Source: Deltaproteobacteria bacterium
GTDB lineage: Bacteria > Desulfobacterota_B > Binatia > UBA9968
DNA length: 6,959 nt
NCBI GenBank assembly: GCA_027297485.1
Contig: JAPUHZ010000482.1
Coordinates: forward strand, 1 to 6,959
Direction: 5' to 3'
Below are positions 1 through 6,024 of this stretch, one piece after another; the first letter of the stretch is position 1; each line of letters opens with the position of its first letter. Both the position numbers and the translations under genes were made by a program. The notes beneath the pieces are model-generated. The model searched no databases. It saw only the letters and a program-made list of their open reading frames with translations, and was not told where the DNA came from.

Positions 1-168
1 AAGACGTTAAATCCTTGTGCGGCAAAGACGTTAAATCCTTGTGCGGCAAAGACGTTAAATCCTTGTGCGGCAAAGACGTTAAATCCTTGTGCGGCAAAGA
101 CGTTAAATCCTTGTGCAGCAAAGACGTTAAATCCTTGTGCAGCAAAGACGTTAAATCCCTGCTTGGCT
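1..168 (+). repeat. 24-bp tandem repeat, seven copies, coding
   Basis: Unit AAGACGTTAAATCCTTGTGC followed by GGCA or AGCA. Copies begin at 1, 25, 49, 73, 97, 121 and 145, and the array runs off the left edge. Copies 1-4 are identical, copies 5 and 6 differ by one synonymous base (GCG to GCA), and copy 7 is degenerate at its end. The period is a whole number of codons (8), and near identity implies recent expansion or homogenisation by slippage or recombination. Confidence 0.95.
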
Positions 169-240
169 AAGAGCTTGACCGCAGATCAGGCAAAAACCCT
201 TTCGGTCACTGACGCCAAGAAGCCGAAATTGGGCTATTGA
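1..240 (+). CDS. 3' end of a Cys-repeat protein (KTLNPCAA repeats), partial
   Basis: Frame 1 is open from the window edge to TGA at 238-240; the start lies outside the window. The visible 79 residues begin with seven tandem octapeptides, six reading K-T-L-N-P-C-A-A and the seventh K-T-L-N-P-C-L-A. A short unique tail of about 23 residues follows, rich in Lys and Ala and ending K-L-G-Y. Each repeat carries one Cys and one Lys. I do not recognise the parent protein. The N-P-C-A-A-K core recurs as the tail of the cytochrome at 2123-2752, so this gene may also encode a periplasmic protein with such a tail. Metal binding by the regularly spaced Cys is possible but not shown. The next gene's best start lies 53 nt past this stop, which fits one transcript. 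Confidence 0.75.
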   Translation, partial: KTLNPCAAKTLNPCAAKTLNPCAAKTLNPCAAKTLNPCAAKTLNPCAAKTLNPCLAKSLTADQAKTLSVTDAKKPKLGY

Positions 241-293
241 AGCCTGCGCTTTACGCCAATATGTTAAGGGGAAAAAGAGAGGAGCAAAACCTC

Positions 294-1019
294 ATGGAGA
301 GGTGCGGAATTTTGTGTGTGGTTTTTTCACTCTCTTTATTCTACCTTTTGTCCTCCTCCTCACTTGCCTATGAAGTCATAAATGTGGGCAAGGGCGGCGC
401 CATCGTTGGCACGGTAAAGTTCCAAGGTAAGGCTCCGCAGCCTAAAAAAATCGAGGTAACGCGGAATAAAGAGGTCTGCGGCAAAGAGGCAAAATTCTCC
501 GAGTCCTTGATCGTTGGTAGCAACGGAGGGGTTCAGAATGCCGTGCTTTATCTGACGGACATCCGGAAGGGAAAGAAATTCGACACGCCATCTAATCTGC
601 AGTTGGATCAAAGAGGGTGTCAGTTCCGGCCTCACGTCTTTATCGTCCCAGCGGGGAAAAGCTTTGATCTCATTAACAGCGATGGGATTCTCCATAATTT
701 TCGCACTACCGGGGAAAACAATCCGATCCTCAATAAAGCCCAACCCAAATTTAAGAAGAAGTTGAAGATCAAGATCGATAAGCCGGAGATTATCCACGCC
801 AACTGTGACGTGCATGAATGGATGCATGCCTGGCTTATCGTTGCAGGGCATCCTTACTATGTGCTTACCGGAGAGAACGGGAGCTTTAAAATCGGCGATG
901 TCCCTCCGGGGACGTACACCCTCCAGTTATGGCACGAGACCCTAGGACAACAAACGCACAAGCTCACAGTCAAGGCGGGCGAGGAAACCAAAGTGGCGTT
1001 GGAATTAAGAAAGAAATAG
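294..1019 (+). CDS. Secreted cupredoxin-like protein with carboxypeptidase-regulatory-like fold
   Basis: A 241-residue exported protein. The ATG at 294 is chosen because GAGAGGAG (277-284) lies 9 nt upstream and the result starts with a clean signal peptide (hydrophobic to about residue 25, cleavage near S-L-A/Y). The in-frame TTG at 237 overlaps the previous gene and would bury the signal. The mature protein opens with a G-x-V-x-F-x-G beta motif (residues 39-45) and E-V-C-G (60-63), typical of secreted carboxypeptidase-regulatory-like/methylamine-utilisation-like proteins. Candidate type 1 copper ligands are His134 (L-H-N-F), Cys171, His174 and Met177 (C-D-V-H-E-W-M). The C-terminal V-P-P-G-T-Y segment (203-208) is the usual end of the regulatory-like beta sandwich. 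Length matches the family as I know it. Inferred role: periplasmic copper electron carrier or copper-binding partner of the downstream cytochromes. Confidence 0.85.
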   Translation: MERCGILCVVFSLSLFYLLSSSSLAYEVINVGKGGAIVGTVKFQGKAPQPKKIEVTRNKEVCGKEAKFSESLIVGSNGGVQNAVLYLTDIRKGKKFDTPSNLQLDQRGCQFRPHVFIVPAGKSFDLINSDGILHNFRTTGENNPILNKAQPKFKKKLKIKIDKPEIIHANCDVHEWMHAWLIVAGHPYYVLTGENGSFKIGDVPPGTYTLQLWHETLGQQTHKLTVKAGEETKVALELRKK

Positions 1020-1029
1020 CCCGAGTTTG

Positions 1030-2082
1030 ATGGTGAGGAGACTACAAAAAGGCTCAATCCATTTCCTGATGGCATCGGTCGGGATCGCTCTTTTTTTCGC
1101 TTCCGTTGCGGTTTCCCGGGCTAACCATGTCCATATGCGTGGAGGTCCTTTCATTGGGGTTGTCCTTTCCATAGCCGTCGATCCTATAAATCCGAAGATC
1201 GTCTATTGTGCCGCTTACGGCGGCGGTCTCTTTCGCAGCAGAGACGGGGGCAATTCGTGGACCGTAATCAACAAAGGACATCCCAACCGCCAAGTTTTCT
1301 CATTGCTCATTCATTCTCAAGACACCGGCAAGCTCTACGTAGGGACAGATCAAGGTATCTTTCACAGCTCGGATAACGGAGACTCCTGGAACCTTCTCAC
1401 CGCCACTCTGAAGGAGCGAAACGTTCGTGCCCTGGTCATTGACCCTAAGGAGCCGAGTATCCTGTACGCTGCTACCGATCAAGGAGTATTCCGGGGCAAA
1501 GGAGGGACCTGGAAGAGGCTTTCTAAAGGGCTGACGAATAATGATGTCCGTTCTCTTGCGATCTCCCCATCAGGAAGGGTTTATGCAGGAACTTTTGGTG
1601 GTGTGTTCAAAACCGATGGGGATCGCGGCTCATGGCTTCCCATCAACAGCGGCTTGACAGACAAGAATGTTCGGGCCTTAGCGATAGACCCCTCCTCTGC
1701 TGATACCCTTTACGCCGGCACCGCCTCACGCGGGGTCTTCAAAACAACCAACGGGGGAAAGCGATGGAAGGCTGTCAACAGGGGACTTCTGAACACCATG
1801 GTGCTTTCGTTGGCGATGACACCTAACCAGCCTTCAACACTCTACGCTGGCACTATTGGAGGGGTGTTTAAAAGCCTCGATGGTGGAAGCCGGTGGATTC
1901 CCACCGGCCCGGAATTACCCTTCACCGTCTCTACCATCGCCTTCGACCCGCTCAAGTCGAGCCACGTGTATGCCGGCAGTGGCGGGCGCCTTTTTAAAAG
2001 TACCAACAAAGGAGAAAAGTGGGAGGAAATTGGTCGTCAGATAAACTATTTTGGCCCTGGCGCCCTCTCAGCAAAACACTAA
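1030..2082 (+). CDS. Secreted Asp-box (BNR-type) beta-propeller protein
   Basis: About 350 residues. The signal peptide has R-R and K in the n-region, then a hydrophobic stretch ending near V-S-R-A/N-H. Seven Asp-box-like motifs (S-x-D-x-G-x-x-W and variants) lie at about 1237, 1366, 1495, 1618, 1744, 1873 and 1999, spaced 41-44 residues. Most blades also show a D-P...(L/V)-Y-A-G/A-T strand. Seven evenly spaced copies suggest a complete seven-bladed propeller of the sortilin/BNR/HCF136-like superfamily. No catalytic domain or membrane anchor is visible, so a binding or scaffold role is inferred. The start is uncertain: ATG 1030 lacks a good Shine-Dalgarno, and TTG 1027 or ATG 1069 are alternatives. 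The gene starts 10 nt after the cupredoxin gene, which suggests co-transcription. Confidence 0.85.
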   Translation: MVRRLQKGSIHFLMASVGIALFFASVAVSRANHVHMRGGPFIGVVLSIAVDPINPKIVYCAAYGGGLFRSRDGGNSWTVINKGHPNRQVFSLLIHSQDTGKLYVGTDQGIFHSSDNGDSWNLLTATLKERNVRALVIDPKEPSILYAATDQGVFRGKGGTWKRLSKGLTNNDVRSLAISPSGRVYAGTFGGVFKTDGDRGSWLPINSGLTDKNVRALAIDPSSADTLYAGTASRGVFKTTNGGKRWKAVNRGLLNTMVLSLAMTPNQPSTLYAGTIGGVFKSLDGGSRWIPTGPELPFTVSTIAFDPLKSSHVYAGSGGRLFKSTNKGEKWEEIGRQINYFGPGALSAKH

Positions 2083-2106
2083 CAGAATTGCAGCTATCTA
2101 TATAAA

Positions 2107-2116
2107 AAGGAGGTGA
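2107..2116 (+). promoter_or_regulatory. Full-length Shine-Dalgarno before the cytochrome c gene
   Basis: AAGGAGGTGA matches the complete anti-Shine-Dalgarno of 16S rRNA and sits 6 nt before the ATG at 2123. It is by far the strongest ribosome site in the window and suggests high translation of the repeat-tailed cytochrome. Confidence 0.9.
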
Positions 2117-2122
2117 GAAAAT

Positions 2123-2752
2123 ATGAAAGGTAAAATCGGAAAGATAGGTATCACTGCACTGGCCTCTTTCTTTCTGGCCCTGAGCCTTCCTGGTTTGCTC
2201 CACGCTCAGAAGAAGAAAGAGCTCGCCATGGGTCCCTATTTCCAGACGCTCAAGGCCAATGATCGGATTGACGTGTCAATCGCCCGAGGTCGAAAGCTCT
2301 TCAACGAACTCGGCTGCGCCGGATGTCATCCTCGCGGAGGGACTATCGGTGGAACGGCGGTAGATGCCACTGGCAATAGGATGAACATCGAGATCCCAAC
2401 TCTCAGAAATGCAGCCCTTCATTATCCGCGCAGGGCAGCATCTGGGTTTATGGCCACCATTGGCATGATGAACGACCTCTGAAACACCATCTTCCTTGGC
2501 CGTGAGCCAATGGATCCAAATTCGCAGGAATACCTCGATCTTCACTCCTACGTAGCCTCTCTGACCCCACAAGTCTACAAGGCCATGAAGGCATGGGAGA
2601 AAGAGAGACTCGTGGCGGAAAAGAAGATGGCTGCCGGGAACCCGTGTGCAGCCAAGAATCCGTGTGCGGCAAAAAATCCATGTGCCGCTAAAAATCCGTG
2701 TGCAGTCAAGAACCCATGTGCGGCAAAGAACCCCTGTGCACCTAAAAAGTAG
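2123..2752 (+). CDS. Monohaem c-type cytochrome with NPCAAK tail, interrupted by an in-frame UGA
   Basis: The frame from ATG 2123 runs to TAG 2750-2752 with one internal TGA (2480-2482, residue 120). Read through, it gives 209 residues: a signal peptide (cleavage near H-A/Q, residue 28), haem site C-A-G-C-H (65-69) followed by P-R-G-G-T-I-G-G, a cytochrome end (D-L-H-S-Y-V-A-S-L), a charged helix, and six NPCA[A/V/P]K repeats (173-208). From memory, single-haem relatives carry M-N-x-x-C-x-x-x-x-L-x-G-x-P where this gene has M-N-D-L-(UGA)-N-T-I-F-L-G-R-E-P, so the UGA replaces a conserved Cys exactly. In the related TsdA and SoxA cytochromes a Cys is an axial haem ligand; equivalence here is inference. 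If UGA stops translation, a 119-residue product would lose the C-terminal third of the fold and the tail. The options are a selenoprotein, a recent nonsense mutation or a sequence error. The ATG at 2510 has no convincing ribosome site, so a separate second gene is unlikely. Confidence 0.8.
2493..2514 (+). promoter_or_regulatory. SECIS-like hairpin just after the in-frame UGA (candidate)
   Basis: Stem TTGGC (2496-2500) pairs with GCCAA (2506-2510) around loop CGTGA. It extends by TCC (2493-2495) with GGA (2512-2514) past a bulged T at 2511. The loop starts 18 nt after the UGA and has a G in its first two bases, as bacterial SECIS elements usually do. Counting the U of UGA as 1, there is U at 17, G at 23 and U at 24, the positions I recall as critical in the E. 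coli fdhF element. However, U17 is paired here and the bulge is on the 3' side. Small hairpins like this also occur by chance. Confidence 0.35.
2639..2746 (+). repeat. 18-bp coding repeat, six copies (NPCAAK)
   Basis: Six in-frame hexapeptides: N-P-C-A-A-K three times, N-P-C-A-V-K, N-P-C-A-A-K, N-P-C-A-P-K, followed by Lys and TAG. At DNA level the copies differ at many third positions (AAC/AAT, CCG/CCA/CCC, GCA/GCG/GCC, AAG/AAA), while every Cys is TGT. The array is older than the one at 1-168 and its protein sequence appears to have been kept by selection. Confidence 0.95.
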
Positions 2753-2785
2753 TCGAGCAGGGCAAACAAGAAGCATCATGGTTGT

Positions 2786-2824
2786 CAACAAGGGAGAGCG
2801 GAAACATTCCGCTCTCCCTTGTTG
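2786..2824 (+). terminator. Perfect 18-bp hairpin after the cytochrome gene
   Basis: The left arm 2786-2803 (starting CAACAAGGGAGAGCGG) pairs without mismatch with 2807-2824 around the 3-base loop ACA. It lies 33 nt after the TAG and 28 nt before the next start. No clean U-tract follows (next bases TATCAAAG), so it may be a weak or bidirectional terminator, or an mRNA-stabilising element that sets different levels for the flanking cytochrome genes. Confidence 0.75.
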
Positions 2825-2852
2825 TATCAAAGAATAGAATGGAGATTAGGTT

Positions 2853-3629
2853 GTGAGCAGTAGGAGAACAGCGTTTCTCATAACGGCATTGGTTTTATAT
2901 CTGGTTCTATCACCAGCTGGAGCGGACGAATTAGCAACCAAAAAGGGGGACTTCCGCCTGGGTGAGCAGGTTTACAAAGAAATTTGCTTTGCCTGTCACG
3001 GGTTGAAAGGGGATGGCAAAGGGCCAGGCTGGCGTAATACCAAACCTAGTCCGCAGGTGTTCATCAACTCCGTCTATATGTCACGGCTTACCGATGAGTA
3101 TATCTTTAACGTTGTCAAATACGGAAAACTAAGGGTTCTTAAGAGACAAATCCCCAACAAAAAGCTTCAGGCAGTTGCTATGCCTGCGTTCGGAGAGGTT
3201 CTGGAAGACAATCAAATCCGAGATCTGATCAAATTCGAGAGGGCGTTTAGCCGAGGAGGAGCGCAATCGGCCGAGATGAGAGAAATATTTGACGCGGCCT
3301 GTGCGATCTGTCACGGGAGGGGTGGGCGCGGGGACGGGGAAAGGCCCAGCAAAGTTCAACCAGCCCCTAAATACTTTGTCAGTCTTATCCAACCCTCTCC
3401 CATGAATCTAACGGATCCCCAATTAATGGCCCGTTTTAGTGATGATTTCATTTTTGCCCTCATAAAAAGGGGGAAAATTGGTGCTGTTGAGGAGGCAAAA
3501 TTCGACACGATGCAACCCTTTGGTCAGGTACTAAGCGATAAAGAGATCTGGAGCCTAATTCGCTACATTCGTGAAACCTTTATCAATCCCAACAGAGAGA
3601 AGAGCCATTCCGATCGGAAAAAGAATTAG
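2853..3629 (+). CDS. Secreted diheme cytochrome c
   Basis: 258 residues, GTG start at 2853 with GGAG (2841-2844) 8 nt upstream. The signal peptide is S-S-R-R plus a hydrophobic stretch, with cleavage near A-G-A/D-E-L (residue 24). Two class I cytochrome c domains are visible. The first has C-F-A-C-H (45-49) followed by G-x-x-G-D-G-x-G-P, with candidate Met ligand in A-M-P-A-F-G-E-V-L. The second has C-A-I-C-H (150-154) followed by G-x-x-G-R-G-D-G, with candidate Met in T-M-Q-P-F-G-Q-V-L. The paired, similar domains suggest internal duplication. It would pass electrons in the periplasm, plausibly between the monohaem cytochrome and copper proteins encoded beside it. Its 3' end overlaps the next gene by 59 nt if that gene starts at 3571. 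Confidence 0.92.
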   Translation: MSSRRTAFLITALVLYLVLSPAGADELATKKGDFRLGEQVYKEICFACHGLKGDGKGPGWRNTKPSPQVFINSVYMSRLTDEYIFNVVKYGKLRVLKRQIPNKKLQAVAMPAFGEVLEDNQIRDLIKFERAFSRGGAQSAEMREIFDAACAICHGRGGRGDGERPSKVQPAPKYFVSLIQPSPMNLTDPQLMARFSDDFIFALIKRGKIGAVEEAKFDTMQPFGQVLSDKEIWSLIRYIRETFINPNREKSHSDRKKN

Positions 3630-4815
3630 AGGCCGATTATTGTTTTTGGCTGTGCTATCGGTATCGGCCCCGTCTTTTGCCCAGCAACTTAAGGAGATTC
3701 GGCTAACAGCCGACGAATTTTCCTTCAGGCCAGCCCAAATCCAGGTCTCTCCAGGAGAATTTAAAGTCACTGTTGCCAATCGAGGAAGATTCCCCCACGG
3801 TCTGGCCATTGTGGGGAGGGAGGAAAAGATTAGCTATATCGAGTCCGGAGATAGCAAAAGCATGATCGTCAAATTTGAAAGAGCGGGAACCTATATTTTC
3901 TACTGCCCTCAGCCTGGCCACCGACGCAAGGGAATGGAAGGTAAAATCACCCTTACCCCCTTTAGCGACACTTCAAAGGCAGAGGGGGGTACCCCAGAGG
4001 CAAGGGTCTGCCCGCATGACCCTAACCAGCTTTACATCCCTGCGGGCGCCTTCATCATGGGGAGTACGCCGGAGGAGAGGCAATATGCCTATCGACTCGA
4101 TAGAGAAGTCACGCGGCCCTATGGCTGGTATGAAAAGGAGAGACGGAAAAAGGCAAAGACCGGCAGTTTTTGCATTGACCGCACCCCGATAACTAACAGC
4201 AAGTACAAGACATTCTTGGACGAGACCGGACATGAAAAACCCCACATCTCACCTGAGGCCTATCAACACCAGGGATTCCTGGTACACCCTTACGAGAAGG
4301 TCAGGGAATTTGTCTGGATGGGCAGCTCTTTCCCCGCAGGCCGGGAAGACCATCCTGTCGTTTTGGTCAGCCTAGAGGACGCCATGTCCTATTGCGCATG
4401 GGTGGGAGAAAAGATGGGGCGTAGGTATAGATTGCCCAAGGAGGCAGAGTGGGAGAAAGCCGCGCGGGGAACGGATGGCCGCACTTTTCCCTGGGGAAAC
4501 AAATGGAATCCGGACTACCTCAATAGTGGTGAGCGCTTCGGCTCTACCACACCGGTCAGCCTGTTCCCGCAAGGAAAAAGTCCTTACGGAGTCTATGACA
4601 TGGTGGGAAATCTCTTTGAGTGGACCTCAACGTCTTGGGAGGGCCAGTCTCTGGACCAGCGGGTAGAAAAATTTGTCTTGAAGGGCTGTTCCTGGGATGA
4701 TCTCCCTGGGACTTGTCGGGCAGCTATGAGGCACGGTCGACCTGCTAAGAGCAAGCATATCCTGATCAGTTTTCGCTGCGTGTCAGATCTTAGTGGGCTT
4801 GATGAAGGGAAATGA
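3571..4815 (+). CDS. Cupredoxin-SUMF1 (formylglycine-generating-enzyme-like) fusion, secreted
   Basis: 414 residues from GTG 3571. Signal-like N-terminus (basic G-K-R-I-R-G-R, then a hydrophobic run to S-F-A/Q, about residue 38). Residues about 40-130 form a cupredoxin with a full type 1 copper set: His76 (F-P-H-G), Cys112, His117 and Met122 (C-x4-H-x4-M). Residues about 150-408 are an FGE-sulfatase/SUMF1 domain: Y-I-P-A-G-x-F-I-M-G-S, R-L-P-K-E-A-E-W-E-K-A-A-R-G, F-P-W-G, D-M-V-G-N-L-F-E-W-T, C-S-W-D-D-L-P-G-T-C-R-A-A, F-R-C-V. The two copper-binding catalytic Cys of true FGE (the M-C-H-R-S-Y-C segment) are not seen, so formylglycine formation is doubtful; NirV-like accessory proteins of copper nitrite reductase loci are a closer comparison. 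The start is uncertain: it overlaps the upstream gene by 59 nt without a good ribosome site, and TTG 3640 (AGAGG at 3628) would lose the basic signal region. Confidence 0.85.
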   Translation: MKPLSIPTERRAIPIGKRIRGRLLFLAVLSVSAPSFAQQLKEIRLTADEFSFRPAQIQVSPGEFKVTVANRGRFPHGLAIVGREEKISYIESGDSKSMIVKFERAGTYIFYCPQPGHRRKGMEGKITLTPFSDTSKAEGGTPEARVCPHDPNQLYIPAGAFIMGSTPEERQYAYRLDREVTRPYGWYEKERRKKAKTGSFCIDRTPITNSKYKTFLDETGHEKPHISPEAYQHQGFLVHPYEKVREFVWMGSSFPAGREDHPVVLVSLEDAMSYCAWVGEKMGRRYRLPKEAEWEKAARGTDGRTFPWGNKWNPDYLNSGERFGSTTPVSLFPQGKSPYGVYDMVGNLFEWTSTSWEGQSLDQRVEKFVLKGCSWDDLPGTCRAAMRHGRPAKSKHILISFRCVSDLSGLDEGK

Positions 4816-4997
4816 TGGCGTGCGGGAGAATTTTGCCCCAATTCGTAGGATTTACGAAGAGCCAAAAAAAGATCATGACGGTCATTCAATTCAATCATAG
4901 ACCCTTTACATCTCTCTTCTAACTTAGTATTTTTGGCTTCAATTGGTTTTTTTGACGAAAAGCCCCCTCTTGTCTAGGATCACAAGGATAAGACATC
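4816..4997 (+). other. Intergenic region with inverted repeats
   Basis: No ORF is supported here. An 11-base palindrome-like site, ATGAC-G-GTCAT, lies at 4875-4885. AGCCAAAAA (4860-4868) is mirrored by TTTTTGGCT (4930-4938) about 60 nt away. A possible sigma-70 promoter is listed separately. The gap separates the cytochrome/copper genes from the radical SAM pair and probably marks a transcription unit boundary. Confidence 0.5.
4952..4980 (+). promoter_or_regulatory. Possible sigma-70 promoter before the small ORF and radical SAM gene
   Basis: TTGACG (4952-4957) and TAGGAT (4975-4980) are separated by 17 nt. The -35 matches five of six consensus bases and the -10 four of six. The predicted start near 4987 would fall inside the ribosome site of the ORF at 4998, leaving an almost leaderless message, which lowers confidence. 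Confidence 0.35.
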
Positions 4998-5150
4998 ATG
5001 CAATTAGCTACTAAGGCTAGTGGGAAGCTTAGTCCCAGCGAGATCAGGGAGTTTGTCTGTGATAAGTACTCCGAAGTTGCGCTTCCCCCCCGGTCAAAAT
5101 ACAGGTTCACAGTCGGGAGGCACTATGCTCTCGATAAGACCGTTGTTTAG
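4998..5150 (+). CDS. 50-residue small protein overlapping the radical SAM gene
   Basis: ATG 4998 to TAG 5148-5150, with AAGGA (4984-4988) 9 nt upstream. The protein is soluble and charged, with no signal peptide and one Cys (residue 21). It reads K-L-S-P-S-E-I-R-E-F-V near residue 10-20 and ends T-V-G-R-H-Y-A-L-D-K-T-V-V. It overlaps the radical SAM gene (ATG 5125) by 26 nt in another frame, an arrangement that allows translational coupling. The I-R-E-x-V-x-x-x-Y-S-E-V-A and F-x-V-G-R-x-Y-A patterns remind me of the N-terminus of some class I methyltransferases, so it may be a truncated remnant. The alternative is a peptide substrate or partner of the radical SAM enzyme. Function not established. 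Confidence 0.55.
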   Translation: MQLATKASGKLSPSEIREFVCDKYSEVALPPRSKYRFTVGRHYALDKTVV

Positions 5151-6024
5151 CCTACGGGCCATGCTGAAGAAAACCCCTAAGCCTATTCTAGGTCGCAGCA
5201 ACGCTACTGAGACTCTCAAAGAGCTCTGGGTCTTCCCGGTGGCGCCCGAGACCTGTAATCTGGCTTGCACCCACTGTCTCTACGCCGCCTCACCAAAGAC
5301 CCGCAATCCTTATCGCCTGTCCGCGGATGAACTTTGCGGAATACTGGCGCAAGTAAAGGCCACGGGGGCTAAACCCAGCTTTCTATTTACCGGTGGTGAG
5401 CCGACCCTTCACCCTGAACTTTACGATTTTCTAGAAACAGTTGATGGCGATGGCTATTCCTTCAAGCTCATGACCAACGGTACCCGGGTCAAGAGAGAGA
5501 CCGCAGAGCGCCTATCGAAGATGCCCCATCTTGCTAAGGTACAGATCTCCCTGGAATCCACGGATCCCAAAGTCAACGACTCCATTTATGGAACGGGATT
5601 GCACCGGCGAGTCCTCCAGGCAGTGGATACCCTCAGAGAGCAAGGTGTGCCGGTGACATTGGCCGTAACGCCGATGGAAAGTACCCAGGATGGGCTCGCC
5701 GCCATCGAAGAGTTGGCTGCAGCAAAGGGGGCCGATGTCAAAAAGATATCCCTCTATGACCTCGGCTCAGCCAGAGAGAACGGCCTGAAGCCCGTGCAGC
5801 AAAGCTCGAATGGCACTAAGAAAACAACGCCGGACCTGATGTGCGAAAAGGGAGTCGCCTACTCTGAGGGGGCCTTCTATCCCTGCCCCATTCTGGTTAA
5901 GGAACCCGACACCAAACTCGGCAATACCCTGGAGGAGGCCTTGAGTCCGGAGGCGCGCCGGCGGGTCGCCCGGCTGCACCAGGTCCACGCTGCTTGCCAA
6001 GTCTGTTTGAAAGGGTCCACCTGA
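5125..6024 (+). CDS. Radical SAM protein with SPASM-like C-terminus
   Basis: 299 residues from ATG 5125; GGGAGG (5115-5120) lies 4 nt upstream, and ATG 5161 is an alternative. The in-frame start at 5020 lies inside the small ORF and is not supported. C-N-L-A-C-T-H-C (Cys44, 48, 51) is the CX3CX2C site for the 4Fe-4S cluster that cleaves S-adenosylmethionine, and G-G-E-P (90-93) is the SAM-binding motif. Towards the end, Cys240, Cys254 (Y-P-C-P), Cys291 and Cys294 (C-Q-V-C) resemble SPASM/twitch auxiliary-cluster ligands, but the protein stops just after the C-x-x-C, shorter than usual. SPASM enzymes commonly modify peptides or proteins. There is no signal peptide, so it is cytoplasmic. The substrate is unknown; the adjacent 50-residue peptide and the Cys-repeat tails are speculative candidates. 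Confidence 0.85.
   Translation: MLSIRPLFSLRAMLKKTPKPILGRSNATETLKELWVFPVAPETCNLACTHCLYAASPKTRNPYRLSADELCGILAQVKATGAKPSFLFTGGEPTLHPELYDFLETVDGDGYSFKLMTNGTRVKRETAERLSKMPHLAKVQISLESTDPKVNDSIYGTGLHRRVLQAVDTLREQGVPVTLAVTPMESTQDGLAAIEELAAAKGADVKKISLYDLGSARENGLKPVQQSSNGTKKTTPDLMCEKGVAYSEGAFYPCPILVKEPDTKLGNTLEEALSPEARRRVARLHQVHAACQVCLKGST

Noticed and set aside
1..168. CRISPR-like array
   Set aside because: The repeats are directly adjacent with no spacers, keep the reading frame and encode an octapeptide, so this is a coding tandem repeat.
2510..2752. Independent small gene starting at ATG 2510
   Set aside because: No ribosome site precedes it, it is in the same frame as 2123-2479, and it begins in the middle of the conserved cytochrome fold.
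1030..3629. Quinohemoprotein amine dehydrogenase locus (beta-propeller, diheme c, radical SAM)
   Set aside because: The propeller is of Asp-box type, the diheme protein is a simple two-domain class I cytochrome, and no gamma-subunit-like Cys-crosslinked peptide is recognised.
5020..5124. N-terminal extension of the radical SAM protein
   Set aside because: It is low-complexity, lies in an alternative frame of the 50-residue ORF, and a GGGAGG ribosome site precedes ATG 5125.
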